From Juglans regia (Eukaryota; Streptophyta; Magnoliopsida; Fagales; Juglandaceae): a stretch of 64,000 nt of DNA. Made by a program: the position numbers and the translations under genes. The DNA lies in NCBI RefSeq assembly GCF_001411555.2, contig NC_049904.1:27789370-27853369 (forward strand), given 5' to 3'. The notes beneath the pieces were generated by a model. That model had not been told where the DNA came from and made no database searches. It saw only the letters and a program-made list of their open reading frames with translations. Positions within the stretch are counted from its first letter, which is position 1, and every line of letters starts with the position of its first letter. Positions 49,477 to 60,995 of this stretch are shown in pieces.

Positions 49477-51017
49477 ACCCTCTTCATTGTTGTCTGTAAC
49501 TTAATATGATTTTGTTTATTTTTTCGGCATGCTCTTAACTTACTTCTACAGTAGCATCAGAGCTTCCGGTACCTTGGCTTCATGCCAGAACGTTGTACGT
49601 GTATAGTTGGATTTGTATCATACAACATTATCTTGCAGCAGAGTTTACAAATTCCCAGGTTACCTTTCTGGTGTGCTTTTCCTCTCTCTCACACAAAACA
49701 TCAAGGACATTGAATACATTTTTCATGTTCATCAAACAGGTATTCTTAAGGATACTTTAAACATCTTGAAAGGGAATGGGTATCATTCACCATGGAACAA
49801 TATAAAAAAAACGACAACACCATAAAAAAGGCAATAGAAAAAAGGAAAATAGAGGGTGGGGCATGCCAGAGTATTAGATCCACTTTTTTCTCTGCACCTC
49901 TTTTCTCTAAACATTATGCAGGGTGAAGCATGAGAAGTTGTAACTTTAAGCAAAGGGTTCCCGTGCTTATTTCTCATCAAAGTCAAGGTTCGATGGGAGT
50001 GAAACCAATTGCAGTTGAAATTACAAATAGGCTTGGAGCCTCTTTCCTTTTTAGATTGTTTTGGGTTCATTTATAAAGTAATTAAGAATTATTCTCAAAG
50101 GTGGTGGGCTTGTGTAAGCTTTAAGACTCTTGTTTTCAGATGTTACTGTTCTATTTTTCATATTTTGTAATAGCGATACTGTTTACTTTCCTATTTGAAG
50201 TGCTTGTTCTCTTCCGATTTAAACTGGTGTGTACTTGCTCTTTGATTAAGTTGAATGCATTTATCTCCTTGAACCTTTGGCCTTTCTTGCCTGCCTTTCA
50301 TGGTTGCAATGTGTATTCCTTGACAACAAAATATCATGCCTGTTTGCCTCTCTCTCACTCTCTCTCTCAACATATTTGTGTTCTGCGGAATTTTCTCTGC
50401 AAGTTTGGAAACGATGCTACATTCACTCTATACAACTCTGCTTATGAATTTTATCATTCTGCTCTTCTTCTGAATCAAGAGAATGATTGAATCTTTTTCA
50501 GTAGATTGAGAAACTTAGCAGCAGTTCGATATTTCAGCCTCATTATTTAGCCGTTTCTTCCTACTAATTTTGCGACAGAGTAATGTTACTTGCAGTCGTG
50601 GAGTGTACAAGTGTCGTACAGTCGTTTTAAAAAAGAGTGAGGTTTACTATTAAAAAATTATTATTTTTATGTGGGTCTTGTATATATTCATTTTTTTCAA
50701 AATGATTGCGTGGTGTTTACGCATTTATGATTGTAACTATCATTTCTTTAATGCATATATCTCATCAACTAAAGATGAGGGGAAGAAAAGAAAAAGGAAG
50801 CAAAAATAACCCGCAGTACTTAATAAGTAAAACCATCTGTATCATCCAATGGCAAAGGATTTCCTCTTAGTCTTGTACAACCCGTTTATTGCAGGCACTT
50901 CCCTTAACTATTTCTGATTTTCTAAATTAGGCCTTCCCAACACTAAAAAAAGGGTTTGCATCTTTGTTTTTGTGCGTTAAATCATATGTTTACAAGCAGA
51001 AAGAAACGCAACCGTTG
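49477..51017. other. PCFS4-like 3'UTR and intergenic spacer between convergent genes
   Basis: The region between the stop of the PCFS4-like gene and the stop of the tryptophan synthase gene (convergent) must hold both 3'UTRs. A family B MITE lies at about 50580-50745 (GCAGTCGTGGAGTGTACAAG). No further coding signal. Confidence 0.5.
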
Positions 51018-54000
51018 CTACATTGAGTGATGTTTGTGGTTGAAAAGTGTGGCAACATCCTTATCTCCACACCCACTACAATTTACTACAACCTTCGTGG
51101 CAGCAGGTAAAGTAGGGCAAAGTTTGTCTAGAAATGCCAATGCATGAGAGGCCTCCAATGAAGGAATTATACCTTCCAATCTGCATAACAATTGACATGC
51201 TGCAATGCCAACAATAGAGAACCAAAATTAATGGTTTCAATTTAGGAAAATACATAAAAAAAGTATACTTTTTTTCAAAAAAGTACATGAGTTGATAGCT
51301 CGTTGTATACCATCAATGGCTTCCCGGTCTGTGGCAGTGTAGAATTCAGCACGCCCTGTATCTTTGAGAAAGCTCAGCTCCGGGCCAACCCCAGGGTACT
51401 GCAACCTGCATTTAATTAGTGGATTAGGCTCACATGTATCACTGCAACCAATTAGCATTTTCATCTTTCCAAATATTAGATTCAGAGGCAAAGTCTCTAT
51501 AGCTAGTTGGTACAAATTTCATGTATTAAAAACCTGATGCTTTTTTTTTTTTTTTAACTTACCCCACAGCAATTGAGTATGGCTCTAAAATCTGGCCTTC
51601 CTCATCTTGCAACAAATAGCTCATGGCTCCATGAAAAACACCCACATCACCTCTAGCCAGAGTTGCAGAGTGCCTACCACTTTCTAAGCCAAGCCCAGCA
51701 CCCTCAACTCCAATCAACCTCACATCTTTATCTTCAATAAATTCATGGAACAACCCCAATGCATTAGAACCAGTCCCTACACAGGCAAGCAATACATCAG
51801 GTTTGCCACCCCATTTCTCCATTGCTTGCCTTCTTGTTTCCTTTCCAATCACTGATTGAAATTCTCGGACCATGCTTGGACATGGATGAGGCCCCACGAC
51901 TGTGCCAGGCAAGTAATAAATGGTTTCCATGTCTCCCACCCATTCCCGAATTGCATCCGAGGTTGCTTCCTTAAAATTCCCCTCCACGGATTTAACCTAC
52001 GACAGTATGGCCATATAGAAACAATGAAGTTTACTTTGTAGTTCGAGACAAATATTATACTGATCTTCGTTAATGGAAAGATAACTGAAGTGCATAAATT
52101 TAGAAGAGTTTGGAGCTAAAAGAAGAAGTGTAATTATAATACCTGGGCACCCAGCAATTTCATCAAGAGCAAATTAGAAGACTGTTTCTCCATGTCTTTG
52201 GTGCCCATAAAGATGGTGCACTCCAAAGAAAGTTTGGCACAAGCAGCAGCTGTTGCCACACCATGCTGACCGGCACCAGTGGCTGCCACCACGCGTTTCC
52301 GGCCCATGCGTTTGGCAATCATCGCCTGTGCGATAGCGTTGTTGATCTTGTGTGCTCCACCATGAGTGAGATCTTCTCGTTTCAGATATATATCTGGCCC
52401 TTCTCCTTTATTGTTCTTGTAGTGATTTGAGAGCCGCTCAGCGAAGTAGAGAGGTGTCTCCCTCCCAACATAGTCTCTTAGTGCTGTTTCGAGCTCCGCC
52501 TGCAATTAATACATTCATATGTAAGAATGAAACTTCCCATTATTTTTCAGAGTTCCCGTGGTGATGAGCGCTGAGGCCGATGGAGGAGCCATGGCCAGGA
52601 TTGAGCTTCATTATAATATTTATCACTATTAAATATAAATAAAAAAATTATTATAATATATAAATAATAAAAAATCACTATACTATATAAATAAAAAATA
52701 TTTATCACTATTATATATAAATAAAAAATAAAATCTCTATAATATATAAATAAAAAATAAAATCACTATAATATATAAATAAAAAATAAAATCACTATAA
52801 TATATAAATAAAAAATATTTATAACTATTATATATAAATAAAAAATAAAATCGCTATAATATATAAATAAAAAATAAAATCACTATAATATATAAATAAA
52901 AAATAAAATCACTATAATATTTATCACTATTAAATATAAATAAAAAAATAAAATCATTATAATATATAAATAATAAATAAAATCACTATAATATATAAAT
53001 AATAAATAAAATCACTATAATAATCACTCATTATATTATATAAATAAATAAAAATCACTATAATATATAAATAAAAAATATTTATCACTATTATATATAA
53101 ATAAAAAATAAAATCGCTATAATATATAAATAAAAAATAAAATCACTATATATATAAATAAAAAATAAAATCACTATTATATATAAATAAAAAATAAACT
53201 ACTATAATATTTATCACTATTATATATAAATTAAAAATAAAATCACTATAATATATAAATAAAAAATAACATTACTATAATATTTATAACTATTATATAT
53301 ATATAAATAAAATCATTATAATATTTATCACAATTATATATAAATTAAAAATAAAATCATTATACTATTTATCATTATTATATATAAAAGTAAAATAAAA
53401 TCACTACAATATTTATTAATATTAAAAAATCACTATAATAAAATCATTATAATATTTATTACTAAAAATAAAATCACTATAATATTTATGGGACCCACAC
53501 ATTTTTCAACTACCTACTCAAAAGTCAACAACTCAACATACTTCACACATCCAAACAACTCAAAATACTCTCAATGGGACCCACAAACTCACTCCAATCT
53601 CTACTCATAACTATTCACAAACATTCTCAACACTTCTCAACACTTTTCAACACCCAAACGTACCCTAACACACGACATCAAGATACCACGTCAGCCAATC
53701 AAAAGTTGACAACCGCATGCTAATATCACGTCACAATCTTTTCGTTCATTTCTTAATAAAAGATTGGCGGAGATATCCAGACGTCGAGTTATAAAATAGT
53801 GAAAACCAATGAACCCTAAACTTTATTATTCTACATATTGATATATCATGATTTAAAAAACTAAAATTAAAAGATAAGTGAAACAAATATTTATTATATG
53901 GAAGATGTATGATTTTATTTTATTTTTTTTATATATATATAGAAAATAGGCTTAAGTCATTCATGAAAATGAAATTACAATTGTGACCTAATACATACAA

Positions 54001-55423
54001 AAAAAAATCTCAGATTACAAGTCAACTATTAACGGTTGGAGTTCTACTAGTACACAAATTTTTTTGTGACTGGTATGGTCTTAACTTTTATAACTCTTTA
54101 CAAACAAATCGTCTAAGAGACCACACTCCGCCTAAAGCAGGAATTTCAAACCTTATCTCCAAAGGAGGAGATGACTTTCACTACTCTATGGACAAAATGT
54201 CCAAGAGACTATTTCATTTTTATTTTTATTTTATTTTTACTTAAACAAAAAGAAATAACAATAAACATAAAGATAGATGTGAAAATGACGGATTACAGCT
54301 GTAGATCTGAATTTTTAACTTGAAAGAAAGCAAAATACAAGAAACAAAGAGATTGTGATAGTGTGTGAGGGACATGCACCATGTTAAGAGTGTGACGGCT
54401 AATCGAGTCTAAAGAAATTGAGGTCCCTGGTCCCAGAAATGCTGTGCGTGGCGATAGTAAAAACTTCCTGGTGTGATGGTGCGTGAATCTCACAAGCTAC
54501 TATGACCCGCGTGTGTGACTCACGTGCCGCTTCATTCAATGAAAGGCTTCGGCTGTCTAAAGGATCGACAGCATGGGAATCCTGCGGAGGGGTGCGTGTT
54601 GGTCGCTGGGCTTCGAAAAATAACAGATTGGTGTTTCGCCAAATAAACAAAAACTGGAAAATAAATGGCTATACAGTCTCTAGTTTAACCAGATGGAAGG
54701 AGGGAGGGAGGAGCCGAAGCTCGATGTTGAGTTTTCGCTGAGGTGGCTCTTTGGAGAGAAAAGGGATAGATAGCTTATGGCTAAAAGATTTATGATTTAA
54801 ATTTGTACAATATAATTCATAAATATTATTCACCATCTTTTTAAAGTATAATCCACTCAACATTAATTGATGTAGCATCAAATGATTGATCATAAACAAG
54901 TAAAATATAAAATATATTTTTCACTTATATAATACCATATTATGGAAGAATGAGAGAATGATAAATAAAATGACAATAAATAGCATTCCTATTTTGATTA
55001 AGGAACTAATTAATTAATTATTACCTGAAACTCGGGGTCACTTAAGATGAAGTGGAATTGGGATTGAAGCTCGCTCAAAGAAGACATCAATATCTCAGGC
55101 ACGTACTTGCCTCCAAACCTCCCAAACCTTCCTTCATTATTCCTCCCGACTTTTCTGATTTCATAGTGATCTTCATCGTCTACTGTTTCGACAACTTGTG
55201 GCATTGTCAATGTCCTGATCCTCCTCCTCCTCGTCCTCAGGATCAAATCACTCAAGCCCACCGGAACCTCCTTAACCAAAGTAGTCTTGTGATCAACGGT
55301 AGTAAGTACTGCTGCACGAACCAGCAGCTTTGAGGAAATATTGCCATTTCTTGATCTCCTAACGTCTGTGCTGGATGCAGGACATATAATTTTGGCAGTA
55401 AGAAGATGGGTACTGCTTCTCAT
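51018..55423 (-). CDS. TSB: Tryptophan synthase beta chain, plastid type
   Basis: PLP enzyme of plastid tryptophan synthesis: joins serine with indole to give tryptophan, working with the alpha subunit. Five exons: 55025-55423, 52143-52499, 51563-51996, 51311-51405 and 51018-51199, 488 residues in frame. The first about 85-90 residues are Arg/Ser-rich and look like a transit peptide. The mature protein starts near [16 protein letters not shown]. The PLP lysine lies in [10 protein letters not shown] (about residue 184), followed by [11 protein letters not shown], the phosphate loop GTGSNA, and GRHSATL; the C terminus reads [18 protein letters not shown]. All family landmarks are present and splice sites are canonical. 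Intron 1 is 2.5 kb and carries an AT-rich minisatellite. Confidence 0.96.
52617..53490. repeat. AT-rich minisatellite in intron 1 of the tryptophan synthase gene
   Basis: About 870 bp of imperfect tandem repeats of a unit near 29 bp built from AAAATCACTATAATATATAAA and TAAAAAAT, with variants that insert TATTTATCACTATTA. Dozens of units; no inverted termini. The following 53490-53680 holds GGGACCCAC / CAACACTTCTCAACAC words resembling one end of a MITE whose other end I could not find. Confidence 0.9.
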
Positions 55424-56606
55424 GTTACAAGTCGTAATATTATTAATAAAAACTTGGGGTGGGGTTGGCTAACTTGGCTTAGAATTAAGGGATTTTTTTT
55501 TTTTTTTTCTTCTTGAGGTGTCGAAAGGCCTTCGATGTTGGGGTTCTTATAATAATAGAGTGATACGTCGTACGTACGTCTAGATCAGCGAACGAGGAAC
55601 ACATGCATGCATGCGGTCAATGTCATGAAACGAATTATTAAAGCCACGAGCTGGATAAGAAACCTTGCGATCAATAATCGATCGAAGGTCATCATCACAT
55701 GATAGATATGTGAGTGGGTTCATACAAACGTTATATCAATAATGTCATTCCATTGCATGCATCAAAGCTAGCTAGTTAATTAATTACATCTAGGACTGTT
55801 CAAAAATCCAGCCGGGAACCTGGTTGCAAAACTTGGATACACCTGATCCGGATATCGGTTTAAAACCTGAAACTTGGTTTTATTTATTTTTTGAATGTTT
55901 TGATGTTTGAATGCTTATATTTTTCTTTTTTTTTCAAAAATGACTGAGAACATGCAGGGAAAAAAATAGTTGGTCCGATGGAAACGAGCTTCTCTATTAT
56001 AGATGTCAATTGCTATGCAGTGGCGGATCTACGTGTATCTTGCCCCCCAAATTTTTTTTGAAAAATCAAAATATACCCTAGTTTTTAATCATAATTCTAT
56101 AAATATAGAAAATGGTCCCCCCAAAAAACTTTATAATCCCCATATGTTCTGCAAAATTTTATAAAATTCCAAACTTATTAATATGAATCTCAAAGTTTTT
56201 TGTTATACAATATTATGTTTCTTAATATGGAGTCTAAAGTAAAAATATAAGAAAAATCATTTAAGGTTGGTGATCTATATGGAAAATAGTTGAGTCGTTT
56301 TATTCTCTAGACTTCATTAAGCAAGAAAAAACTTATTTAAGGTCTCTATTATAGTATTATATGCTTAATGTGACACGAAAATATCTAAAGTTTACATGAA
56401 ACTTAATAAACTAACTTAGATACTAGAATGAAAGATGATATTCTAAAAAATCACTTGATAGTTACAATGAAAAAAATAAATTCTAAATATTTCATTACAA
56501 AAATAATAATAGATGAATATTTTTCATGAAACATTATCATAAAAAATCTAAAACATATATTAGGATGTTGTATTTTTAGAATTTTTTTTCTACGTGTATA
56601 TTACAA
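55424..56606. other. TSB promoter side and intergenic DNA
   Basis: Upstream of the tryptophan synthase start are a poly-T run (55494-55508) and palindromic ACGTCGTACGTACGT words near 55565-55580. The motif CAGTGGCGGATCTA at 56018-56031 resembles the terminus of plant hAT transposons, but I found no matching inverted end before the CACTA terminus at 56607. Confidence 0.4.
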
Positions 56607-56698
56607 CACTACAACACAATTGCTTTTTAGTGACGGTTGGGAAATTGTGACAGTCCCTAGACCGTCACTAAAAGGCATTTTCTGTGACAGTTTTTGGA
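56607..56698 (+). repeat. CACTA terminus and subterminal inverted words
   Basis: Starts CACTACAAC. TTTTTAGTGACGG (56632-56644) is mirrored by CCGTCACTAAAA downstream, and TGTGACAGTTT by AAACTGTCAC, a typical CACTA subterminal fold. A related TTTTAGTGACGGTTGTGG recurs at 59202. Confidence 0.7.
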
Positions 56699-56727
56699 AA
56701 CTGTCACTAAAGATAGAATGAGATTTT

Positions 56728-56915
56728 TTTACATTCGAACGTATGGGAAATATGCGTTCAAACGTCACATATACGTTCGAACGTTATGTCTGTTTACGTT
56801 GGAACGTAAAATGTTTTGGTGCAACCGTTCGAATGTTATTAATTTTACGTTCGAACGTAAAATGTTTTCCGCCAACATGCGAACGTTAATTACTAACGTT
56901 CGAACGTTCATTGTA
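56728..56915. repeat. Subterminal cluster of ACGTTCGAACGT palindromes
   Basis: Three exact copies of the 12-bp palindrome (in ATACGTTCGAACGTTA, TTACGTTCGAACGTAA and TAACGTTCGAACGTTC) and at least five copies with one or two changes lie within 190 bp of the transposon end. CACTA elements characteristically carry subterminal repeats bound by their own transposition protein. Confidence 0.8.
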
Positions 56916-57211
56916 AATTTAAATTAAATGACTTTAATTTAAAAATTATGTATTTTTATTGTGCATAATTTGTGAACAAGTCTAAAAAATTGAATTGTAT
57001 ATATTTATATATACACACTTTGTAATATATAAATATATATTATTGATTTATATATATTTGAAATGCAGTGATTTAGTATTAAAGTTGAAAACTATAACAT
57101 CAAAGAAGATTAAAAATTGAAATGAAAAAACGATAAAAATATTCCATAATATTTTTCGTTACAAATATTAAAAATAAAATACAAAAATTGATAGAACGTA
57201 GTAAACAACAG

Positions 57212-58396
57212 TCAGATGATAACGTTATCCGCAAAAGTCGAACTCCGTACTTCCTCAGTCAAGGTATCAACCTTGTCGTTGAGGATAGTTACACGATGGG
57301 TGAGTTCGGCAACAGACGCCGATATAGCCTCGAGCGATCGATCGATCTTATGATCAATATGCGCAGTCAGCTGTGAGATGACCGCATCAACCCAAGCAGG
57401 CCGCACATCTCCTGCAGATGTACTCGGCGTATGCTGACTACTACTCCCGACATGACCTGGCTCAGGCTGCGTCGGAGGAACTAGATCCTCTACAGGGGGT
57501 GGCTGACGTCCCCTCGCCTGTCCAATGCTACGCCGATGCGTGGTCATGTCGAGGGGGCTCATCTGATCTTTGACCCGCTCCTCTGGCTGGGTCGGCACTC
57601 CCCGTGCAAGTAATAGTCGGCTGATGAGGACACCATATGGGAGATTATCCGTGGAGACGATGCTCGCCTCGTAACGGATCCTCTCAAAAATGTGCAGTGG
57701 CAAATCTATAGGATCTCCACGTGCCACTCGTATCAAAAATTGTGCCCGAAGCCGACTAAATGTGGTTTTATGAGCCACAGGATCGACATTTGTTGCAACA
57801 ATAAGGTGCAACATGCGGAAGAAATGCAGCAGATGGTTCTGGTTGAAGGCGTTCTTCCGCTCGATCTGCATGCGATCCCTCCCGGTGAGGATGTAGAAAT
57901 CCTCGTCTCGGTCATCATCCCGAGCCTCGACGCCAGTATCCTCAGCCTCTGACTGGCCTGCATCATCGGCTGATGCTGGCTCACATCCCCGGCCAGTAGA
58001 TGATGCAGAAGTGCCTACATCCTCACGGGGTGTTGAGTGTGTAAATGTCTGAGCACCTCGATGAATCCCGAGGTGCTCGCCGATGACATCTGCCGATACC
58101 TCAATGGAAACACCGCGTACAGTCACGGTGTGAGAGGATGCATCCGGAGGCATGTCACACATCCCCATATAGAATTCTTGAACCATTGAGGGGTATACCT
58201 TCCCCCTCAATGTGCAGATATTTCCCCAGCCTCTACTGAGGAAAACATCTCTTAGGTTCGTCTGCTGCCAACAGAGTTCGTCGAACTCATTAATTAAGAC
58301 CTCTCTCTCTACCATAACAGTACGAGCTCCGATACGGGCAGTGTCCGACGTGGCTCCTTCCCTCCCTCGTTTTCGTGTATGCAGTGGAAGAGCCAT
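57212..58396 (-). CDS. Transposon accessory protein, 'putative plant transposon protein' type, 394 aa
   Basis: Single coding exon of 394 codons on the minus strand. A basic N terminus (TRKRGREG) is followed by a globular block (NEFDELCWQQTNLRDVFLSR ... VYPSMVQEFYMGMCDMP ... VSADVIGEHLGI) that resembles the plant-only family annotated as 'putative plant transposon protein'. Then come an acidic linker, a helical block (FNQNHLLHFFRMLHLIVATN ... LPYGVLISRLLLARGV), a Pro/Gln-rich stretch and a C-terminal coiled coil (ASVAELTHRVTILNDKVDTL). A TTTTCAG acceptor just before the ATG and a candidate 5'UTR exon (about 59209-59310, donor AAAAG|GTAGGC) suggest a spliced leader. It lies head-to-head with the transposase inside the same CACTA element. 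No enzyme motif is visible; a DNA-binding (TnpA-like) role is only a guess. Confidence 0.7.
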   Translation of the reverse strand: MALPLHTRKRGREGATSDTARIGARTVMVEREVLINEFDELCWQQTNLRDVFLSRGWGNICTLRGKVYPSMVQEFYMGMCDMPPDASSHTVTVRGVSIEVSADVIGEHLGIHRGAQTFTHSTPREDVGTSASSTGRGCEPASADDAGQSEAEDTGVEARDDDRDEDFYILTGRDRMQIERKNAFNQNHLLHFFRMLHLIVATNVDPVAHKTTFSRLRAQFLIRVARGDPIDLPLHIFERIRYEASIVSTDNLPYGVLISRLLLARGVPTQPEERVKDQMSPLDMTTHRRSIGQARGRQPPPVEDLVPPTQPEPGHVGSSSQHTPSTSAGDVRPAWVDAVISQLTAHIDHKIDRSLEAISASVAELTHRVTILNDKVDTLTEEVRSSTFADNVII

Positions 58397-58473
58397 ATCC
58401 TGAAAATAGAAAAGGAAAAAAAAATTATTTAGAATAATGCATTTTTTTGTATTAATTTTAAGATGCTCTGGAT

Positions 58474-58935
58474 TAACGTTCGAACGTTTTATCTTTAACG
58501 TTCGAACGTTAAAGATAAAAACGTTCGGACGTTAACTTATACGTTCGCACGTAAAATAATGTAAATAAATTTACGTTCAAACGTAAAACAAATACGTTCG
58601 AATGTACAGATGTACGTTCGAACATAAGCAGTAAACAAATACGTTCGAATTTAAGTTCGAACGTATTTGTTTTACGTGTGAACGTAAATATGAACGTCCG
58701 AACGTCGAAGCATGAATAATGTAGAAAATCACTACGTTCGGATGTTATAATTAAACGTCCGACCGTATGTGATTTACGTGCGAAAGTAAATATTAACGTT
58801 CGAACGTATGTCGTTTAATAATATTCACGTCCGAATGTAAGACGATTAACGTTCGAACGTGGAAGCCGTAACGGCTCGGTAATTTAAACGTCGTACGTTC
58901 GAATGTCTTGGTGAAACGTTCGAACGTTTCGACGC
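58474..58935. repeat. Internal cluster of ACGTTCGAACGT palindromes
   Basis: Five exact copies and about a dozen near copies (for example ACGTTCGGACGT, ACGTCCGAACGT, ACGTTCAAACGT) within 460 bp. The cluster lies in the proposed leader intron of the minus-strand accessory gene. It is the densest occurrence in the window. Confidence 0.85.
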
Positions 58936-59314
58936 AGAATGGCTGAGTCGACTCAGCCATTATTGAAATCTCGAAAATTTCTCTACAAGGGTCTAAATGC
59001 CGAAATGTCACCATGTAAATGAAGTATACACTTCAAGAAACATTTCTACGGTGACTATTCGGCCAATGACTGGTCGTGGTGGCCGGAAAATGAAGTTGAA
59101 AATCCGGTAATATTTATCCGGTTTTAAACCAAACTCAATCCAAATGTCAATCTAAATCTCAATAAAATACATGTTATTTGCATAAAAGATGAATGCCTAC
59201 CTTTTAGTGACGGTTGTGGCGGAGTTGACGGCGGCGGTGACGGCGGCGTGGCGGCAAATAACGGAGAAGACGATGGATACGGGCAGGGAAATGCGTTTCG
59301 ACGTTCGGTTTTGG

Positions 59315-59363
59315 CCTTATATACATAGAACGTTCGAACGTACTTATTATTACGTTCGAACGT
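59315..59363 (-). promoter_or_regulatory. Promoter of the accessory gene: TATA box abutted by two palindromes
   Basis: On the minus strand TATATAAGG (59323-59315) is a good TATA box. Immediately upstream are two exact ACGTTCGAACGT copies (59330-59341 and 59352-59363), ten bases apart. Downstream follows a pyrimidine/GCC-rich leader ending in a GTAGGC splice donor. A transposon protein binding the palindrome could control this promoter. Confidence 0.6.
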
Positions 59364-59498
59364 TTGTCAATATAATATATTATATTATAAATGTTTAAGT
59401 TATATATTAGGATGTTATATAATATTATTGACAATTAGATTATTGGTTTTTTTGTGAGTGCTTCTTATATTTATAAAGTTTAGCAATATATAAAATCC

Positions 59499-59538
59499 GC
59501 TCCGACTCCGACTCCGACTTGTCGGAGCGGAGTCGGAT
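59499..59538. repeat. CCGACT-repeat hairpin followed by oligo-T
   Basis: TCCGACTCCGACTCCGAC is followed after TT by GTCGGAGCGGAGTCGGA, a stem of 17 paired bases with one mismatch and a two-base loop, then TTTTTTT. Unknown function; plant transposon ends sometimes carry GGAGTCGGAGTCGG words. Confidence 0.6.
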
Positions 59539-59639
59539 TTTTTTATTATTTTTTTTATCTTTTTTAACTTCATATTTGACCCACTTTTTTTTTTAAAAAA
59601 AATTTGTGAGCTTTTAAATTTCAATTTTCTCAACATTAC

Positions 59640-60985
59640 CTGTGGGAATTAATTAAACTTTTGATTATAACAAGAAATACAACTAAATAAAACAAGTAAC
59701 ATAATAACATGCATTCAAAAATTAAAAAGAAAGTCCTATTGCAATAGAAACGACGCCGTATTGTATAGTAGTATACTAACTAATATAAATCTATTTTATA
59801 TATTATATATATATGAAAATTTATAAAAAAAAATGAATGATATATATTATTATATATGAATATTAAAAAAAAAGCACCGAAATATTAATAATAAACTAAT
59901 ATACTTGATATATATATATTAAATCTCTAATCTCTTATACTTGATATATATATTATATAAATATTAGTTATACTAATAATTATATTAGTATTAGTTATTA
60001 TTAATACTATATATTATAGTATTATACTAATAGTGATATTAATACTATATCACTATTATAGTGATTAGTATAACTATATTAGTATTAGTTATAGTGATTT
60101 AGTATAACTATATAATATATTAGTATAAGTTATAATACTATAAGTTATAACTATAGTCTATATTAGTATTAGTATTAGTTATAGCGATTAGCATAACTAT
60201 ATATTAATATTTGCTATAGTGATTTTAATTTAGTATAACTATATAATAGTATTAGTATAAATATTATTATATTACACTAGCTATATCACTGATAGTATTA
60301 GTATACTAATGTCTAATACTAATATATCACTATAGTTAATAGTATCACATAGTAATATAGTATTAGTAATTAATACTATAGTGCTTTATATAGTAATTTA
60401 TATATAGGCTTAAAGTGGTTTACTAATAGTATTAGTATTAGGCCATAAATCTAATTATTATACTAATGTATATTAGAATTACTAATATATTTATCAAAAT
60501 GAATATGTTGAGAATTTATTAGGTCAAAAAATATAATTAATACAAGATATTGTTATATAAAATTGATATGAATAATACTTTAGTTATTATACATTAGTAT
60601 TATATGTTATTATAAATTTATAGATTAGTGTTTATCCATTAGTATATGTATTACAATATTACATGTTGATGTTATTATGCATCTTAGTGTTTATAGTATA
60701 TTATATATACATTAGTATTACATGCTATTATATTTATACATTAGTAATTTAGAACAACATGGTAGTAATATTGTAAATTTTTAGTAGTATGATATTTACA
60801 TATAGTCATATACTAAACTATTATTAGTAAATTTAGTCTTAATATTATAGTATAAATATATTATTTAACTAGTATAAATATAAGTAATTTAGAAAAACAC
60901 ATATTTTGTGCATAATATATAAATTATATTATGCACAAAATACTATACAATGTAGTATATATATTATATTATAAGTTAAGTATAG
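59640..60985. repeat. Extremely AT-rich block of TAGTATTAGTATA-like words
   Basis: About 1.3 kb dominated by permutations of ACTAATACTATA / TATAGTATTAGTA with no strict period and no ORF. It separates the two divergent genes of the transposon. Confidence 0.75.
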
Positions 60986-60995
60986 TAGGAATCTT

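Noticed and set aside
52617..53490. Possible CRISPR-like array (regular short repeats)
   Set aside because: Repeats are contiguous AT-rich tandem units without unique spacers, in an intron of a eukaryotic gene.
53490..53690. A MITE in intron 1 of the tryptophan synthase gene
   Set aside because: One plausible end (CACCCAAACGTACCCTAAC) is present, but I could not find the opposite inverted end, so it is not listed as an element.
54500..54745. A small GC-richer frame in intron 1 of the tryptophan synthase gene
   Set aside because: No similarity, open on both strands, and inside a well-defined intron; likely an old repeat fragment.
56018..56600. A hAT element starting with CAGTGGCGGATCTA
   Set aside because: Only one terminus-like motif; no inverted partner or 8-bp duplication before the CACTA terminus.
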